Source of the DNA: an uncultured Oscillospiraceae bacterium | Lineage (GTDB): Bacteria > Bacillota > Clostridia > Oscillospirales > Oscillospiraceae | DNA: 14,772 nt | NCBI GenBank assembly: GCA_904398675.1 | Contig: CAJFPI010000140.1 | Coordinates: 1-14,772 of the forward strand | Reading direction: 5' to 3' | Shown here: positions 13,154 through 14,772 of the stretch, in pieces | Layout of the letters: every line of letters starts with the position of its first letter | Position numbering within the stretch: the stretch's first letter is position 1 | Made by a program: the position numbers and the translations under genes | The notes under the pieces: model-generated | The model's database searches: none | Told to the model about the DNA's origin: nothing | Seen by the model: only the letters and a program-made list of their open reading frames with translations

Positions 13154-13174
13154 TATATATATATATATTGTCAA
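13148..13174 (-). promoter_or_regulatory. Lipoprotein promoter with an AT-repeat spacer
   Basis: A perfect TTGACA (13174-13169) is followed by a 15-bp spacer and TATCAT (13153-13148). 15 bp is short of the optimum, and one extra AT unit would give exactly 17 bp. Start would be near 13141, placing most of the hairpin in the leader. Confidence 0.55.
13151..13168. repeat. (AT)9 dinucleotide tract in a promoter spacer
   Basis: Nine uninterrupted AT units lie immediately downstream (minus direction) of a perfect TTGACA and run into the predicted -10. Such tracts change length by slipped-strand mispairing, and each unit would change the spacer by 2 bp. Confidence 0.9.
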
Positions 13175-13238
13175 GATCTTTCAGGAAATTTCTCCCATTT
13201 CCCTCCAGCCCCCTCCGGAAACGGCCCCAAAGGCCGGC

Positions 13239-13270
13239 AAAAAAGCCCACCGGCAAAAGCCGGTGGGCTT
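13239..13270 (-). terminator. Rho-independent terminator of the NlpC/P60 gene
   Basis: Perfect 12-bp stem (13243-13254 with 13259-13270) and an AAAA loop on the plus strand (TTTT in the transcript). On the minus strand it is followed by a T-run made by the A-run at 13239-13244. It lies 43 nt after the NlpC/P60 stop. Confidence 0.9.
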
Positions 13271-13312
13271 GTCCTATTCCATTGTACTCCATTTGAGCCA
13301 AAAGCAACGGAT

Positions 13313-14026
13313 CTATCCCTGGATCAGGCGGTTTGCACCGATATATGTATCGCCCCAATAGCCATCTACCAAGCTGTCGATCATCACCGAGTAGCGGGAG
13401 TTGGGTGCGTGGACAAATTTGCCGTTTCCAATGTAGATCCCCACATGGCTGGCGCCGCTGCTGGCGTACCGGCTGTCCCGGAAGAAAACCAGGTCTCCCA
13501 TGTGCAGCTCATCGCGGCTGGCAACAGAGGTGCCGTAGGAGAGCTGGCTGGTAGCGGAGTGAGGCAGGGTATAGCCGAAGAGGTTATAGATGTACATGGT
13601 AAAGCCGGAGCAGTCAAACCCGCTGGGGGAGGCGCCGCCATAGGCGTAGGGGGTGCCGATATAGCTGCAGGCGGTGTCCACCACATCCTGCTTGATCTCC
13701 TGGGTGCTTGCGGTGCTGCCGCTCTGAGAGGCGGTCTCCTCAGCGGCGGCGGTTACCAGCACATATTCCTTGCTGATGTAGCCCTGCACGCCGTTATACT
13801 TGGTAAGGTACCAGTCCCCCTCTTCCCCCAGCAGCTCTACCGTGGTTCCATTGGGGATAAGGGCCAGAATGCTGGAATCTGTGGTCGCTTTTTCCCGCAC
13901 GCGGAGTGCGGAGGCGGTGATCTTCCCGGTCTCTGCCGAGGCGGCCGCCACGGTGCTTGTCAGGAGAATGCCTACTGCCAGTGCCGTCAAAACCGTCTTG
14001 CCTACAAAGTGCCGTATCTTCTGCAT
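13313..14026 (-). CDS. Secreted SH3b-NlpC/P60 peptidoglycan hydrolase
   Basis: Secreted cysteine peptidase of 237 residues, predicted to cut peptidoglycan stem peptides (typically gamma-D-glutamyl-diamino acid bonds). A signal peptide spans about 1-31 (AAASAE). A bacterial SH3 domain spans about 34-92 (ALRVREKATTDSSIL to GYISKEYV). After a Thr/Ser-rich linker the NlpC/P60 domain spans about 112-237, with catalytic C139 (FDCSGF), H194 (SHVGIYIG) and the third polar residue H206 (VHAPNS). The ATG at 14026 is preferred because AAAGGG lies 6 nt upstream; an in-frame ATG at 14032 sits directly against that site. It follows a small unknown gene by 29 nt in the same operon and is closed by a terminator. 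Confidence 0.93.
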   Translation of the reverse strand: MQKIRHFVGKTVLTALAVGILLTSTVAAASAETGKITASALRVREKATTDSSILALIPNGTTVELLGEEGDWYLTKYNGVQGYISKEYVLVTAAAEETASQSGSTASTQEIKQDVVDTACSYIGTPYAYGGASPSGFDCSGFTMYIYNLFGYTLPHSATSQLSYGTSVASRDELHMGDLVFFRDSRYASSGASHVGIYIGNGKFVHAPNSRYSVMIDSLVDGYWGDTYIGANRLIQG

Positions 14027-14055
14027 CGTCATCCCTTTCTCCGCCGTATCCCCAG

Positions 14056-14352
14056 TTACTTCCCGCTGAGCGCACGCTCCAGCCAGACCGAGCCAAAGTC
14101 CATAGCCGCATAAAGGCTGTCCTTTTCGCCCTTCTTCACCACCCGGTCCCTGCTGCGCAGGTTCGGAGCAGTCAGCTGAAGCTCGACGGAGACTTTGGTC
14201 GCTACATCCAGATCCTGGACCTTTTTGGTCTCCCGAATCTGCATCAGGATGATATACTTATCGGCCATCGAGCCGTAATAGATCATATTGCCAACCCGCC
14301 GGAGGGGATGTCCCTTATACACCAGGCCCTCGGCCTTCTGTGCAGCCGCCAT
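14056..14352 (-). CDS. Small conserved-looking protein of unknown function
   Basis: A 98-residue soluble protein with no signal peptide or membrane segment. The sequence VYKGHPLRRVGNMIYYGSMADKYII and the basic stretch RDRVVKKGEKDSLYAAMDF look like a compact folded domain. I recall similar small proteins in clostridial genomes, but I know of no named function. A strong TTGACA/TACAAT promoter precedes it. The ribosome site AAAGGA lies about 11 nt from the ATG, a little far. It is probably co-transcribed with the NlpC/P60 hydrolase 29 nt downstream. Confidence 0.75.
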   Translation of the reverse strand: MAAAQKAEGLVYKGHPLRRVGNMIYYGSMADKYIILMQIRETKKVQDLDVATKVSVELQLTAPNLRSRDRVVKKGEKDSLYAAMDFGSVWLERALSGK

Positions 14353-14382
14353 TGAGCATCACGTCCTTTCTCAATCATTACA

Positions 14383-14402
14383 AATTGTAACTGAATTGTA
14401 AC
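14383..14402. repeat. Direct repeat AATTGTAAC with 11-bp period over the -10 element
   Basis: AATTGTAAC occurs at 14383-14391 and 14394-14402, one helical turn apart. The second copy contains the -10 hexamer and the first covers the start site, a position suited to a repressor or other dimeric regulator. Confidence 0.55.
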
Positions 14403-14423
14403 ATTTCCAGGGCCCGCTGTCAA
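14395..14423 (-). promoter_or_regulatory. Strong sigma-A promoter of the unknown gene / NlpC operon
   Basis: A perfect TTGACA (14423-14418), a 17-bp spacer and TACAAT (14400-14395). The start would be near 14388, leaving a leader of about 36 nt. Confidence 0.75.
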
Positions 14424-14598
14424 TGAAGGACGGCGTATTTTTTGTCACAAATTTTTTAGAAATAACGGAAAGCATTCTGCCGCAATGATTTCAAAAATAA
14501 TTTTTTTACGACTTGCTTTTTAGAAAAGTTTCAAATGGTAACAAATCAGCGCTGCCCGGCTGAAAAAAGCGCCGGAGGCAGCCCGCATTTCCAGCCAC
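14424..14598. other. AT-rich intergenic stretch with one hairpin
   Basis: No gene seen. The stretch is markedly more AT-rich than its surroundings, with several T-runs. A hairpin at 14551-14582 (GCTGCC/GGCAGC plus CGGC/GCCG, 2-nt bulge, 10-nt A-rich loop) lacks a following T-run on either strand. Confidence 0.5.
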
Positions 14599-14627
14599 TT
14601 GCACCCCTGCGCCTTCTCTGCTACAAT
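14599..14627 (+). promoter_or_regulatory. Plus-strand promoter ahead of a candidate RNA
   Basis: TTGCAC (14599-14604), 17 bp, then TACAAT (14622-14627). The predicted start is near 14634, just before a series of hairpins. Confidence 0.6.
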
Positions 14628-14633
14628 ACCGAT

Positions 14634-14772
14634 AGATAAGAAACCTCGTGCGCCGTGGGGCGTACCACGATAACAGGCAAAAGGGCGCGGCGCATGAAGG
14701 TTCGCGCATGTGGGCCGTCCCGGCCCACGCGCTTTGATTTGTATGGCCATGCCGCTGAAAGCGGCACGTGGC
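14634..14772 (+). ncRNA. Candidate structured RNA or 5' leader, cut by window end
   Basis: Three consecutive stems follow the promoter. (1) 14642-14702: AACCT/AGGTT and TGCGCCG/CGGCGCA, around a small internal loop, enclosing further bases. (2) 14704-14732: GCGC and GTGGGCC pairing with GGCCCAC and GCGC, with a 2-nt bulge. (3) 14746-14772: GCCA and TGCCGCT pairing with AGCGGCA and TGGC around a GAA loop. No ribosome site with a plausible frame is seen. It does not show the hallmarks I know for tmRNA, RNase P RNA, SRP RNA, T-box or common riboswitches. 6S RNA or the leader of a downstream gene remains possible. Confidence 0.45.

Noticed and set aside
13106..14113. Plus-strand frame of 335 codons opposite the NlpC/P60 gene
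   Set aside because: The minus strand has a signal peptide, SH3b domain and intact catalytic residues, plus its own promoter and terminator. The plus frame has no ribosome site or recognisable domain.
14551..14582. Terminator at the hairpin in the right-hand intergenic region
   Set aside because: No T-run follows the stem on either strand; the A-run is inside the loop.
14743..14772. Start of a coding sequence at the right edge (ATG at 14743)
   Set aside because: No ribosome site precedes it and the bases form a tight hairpin (14746-14772), so a structured RNA explains the region better.

Overview
The window looks like chromosomal DNA of a high-GC, endospore-forming Firmicute. An Oscillospiraceae-type gut Clostridium (Flavonifractor, Lawsonibacter or Intestinimonas-like) is my inference. 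The basis is the sporulation operon spoIIAA-spoIIAB-sigF, AGGAGG-type ribosome sites, GC-rich codon use and Gram-positive envelope proteins. I see no transposase, phage gene, integrase, CRISPR array, tRNA or rRNA.

Layout. (1) 1-2299, minus: UvrD/PcrA-type helicase, its C-terminal tail cut by the window edge. (2) 2543-4056, plus: low-specificity threonine aldolase translationally coupled to a NimA-like FMN-binding protein, ending in a bidirectional terminator. (3) 4133-5017, minus: membrane-anchored VanY-type D,D-carboxypeptidase. It diverges from (4) 5240-8887, plus: an OmpR-family response regulator, a multi-spanning sensor kinase and a TIGR03915-type DNA-metabolism protein. Repeated CTTAAG boxes lie between the two divergent units. 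(5) 8769-10225, minus: sigF, spoIIAB and spoIIAA, with a perfect Spo0A box upstream. sigF overlaps the TIGR03915-type gene tail to tail by 119 bp. (6) 10524-12280, plus: an ECF-type sigma factor coupled to a membrane-anchored putative anti-sigma factor, with an ECF-like promoter in front. (7) 12338-14352, minus: a lipoprotein with an OB-fold-like domain, an SH3b-NlpC/P60 hydrolase and a small protein of unknown function. (8) 14353-14772: an AT-rich intergenic stretch, then a plus-strand promoter followed by three hairpins with no convincing reading frame, a candidate structured RNA cut by the window end.

The shared themes are the cell envelope (VanY-type peptidase, NlpC/P60 hydrolase, lipoprotein, two-component system, ECF/anti-sigma pair) and sporulation commitment. 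The most unusual signals are: a (AT)9 tract filling the spacer of the lipoprotein promoter, which could make it phase-variable; a strong hairpin in the same leader; the candidate RNA at the right edge; the sigF/TIGR03915 overprint; and a Spo0A box combined with a 21-bp-spaced promoter in front of spoIIA. I did not find a multi-gene system that I can call new with confidence.
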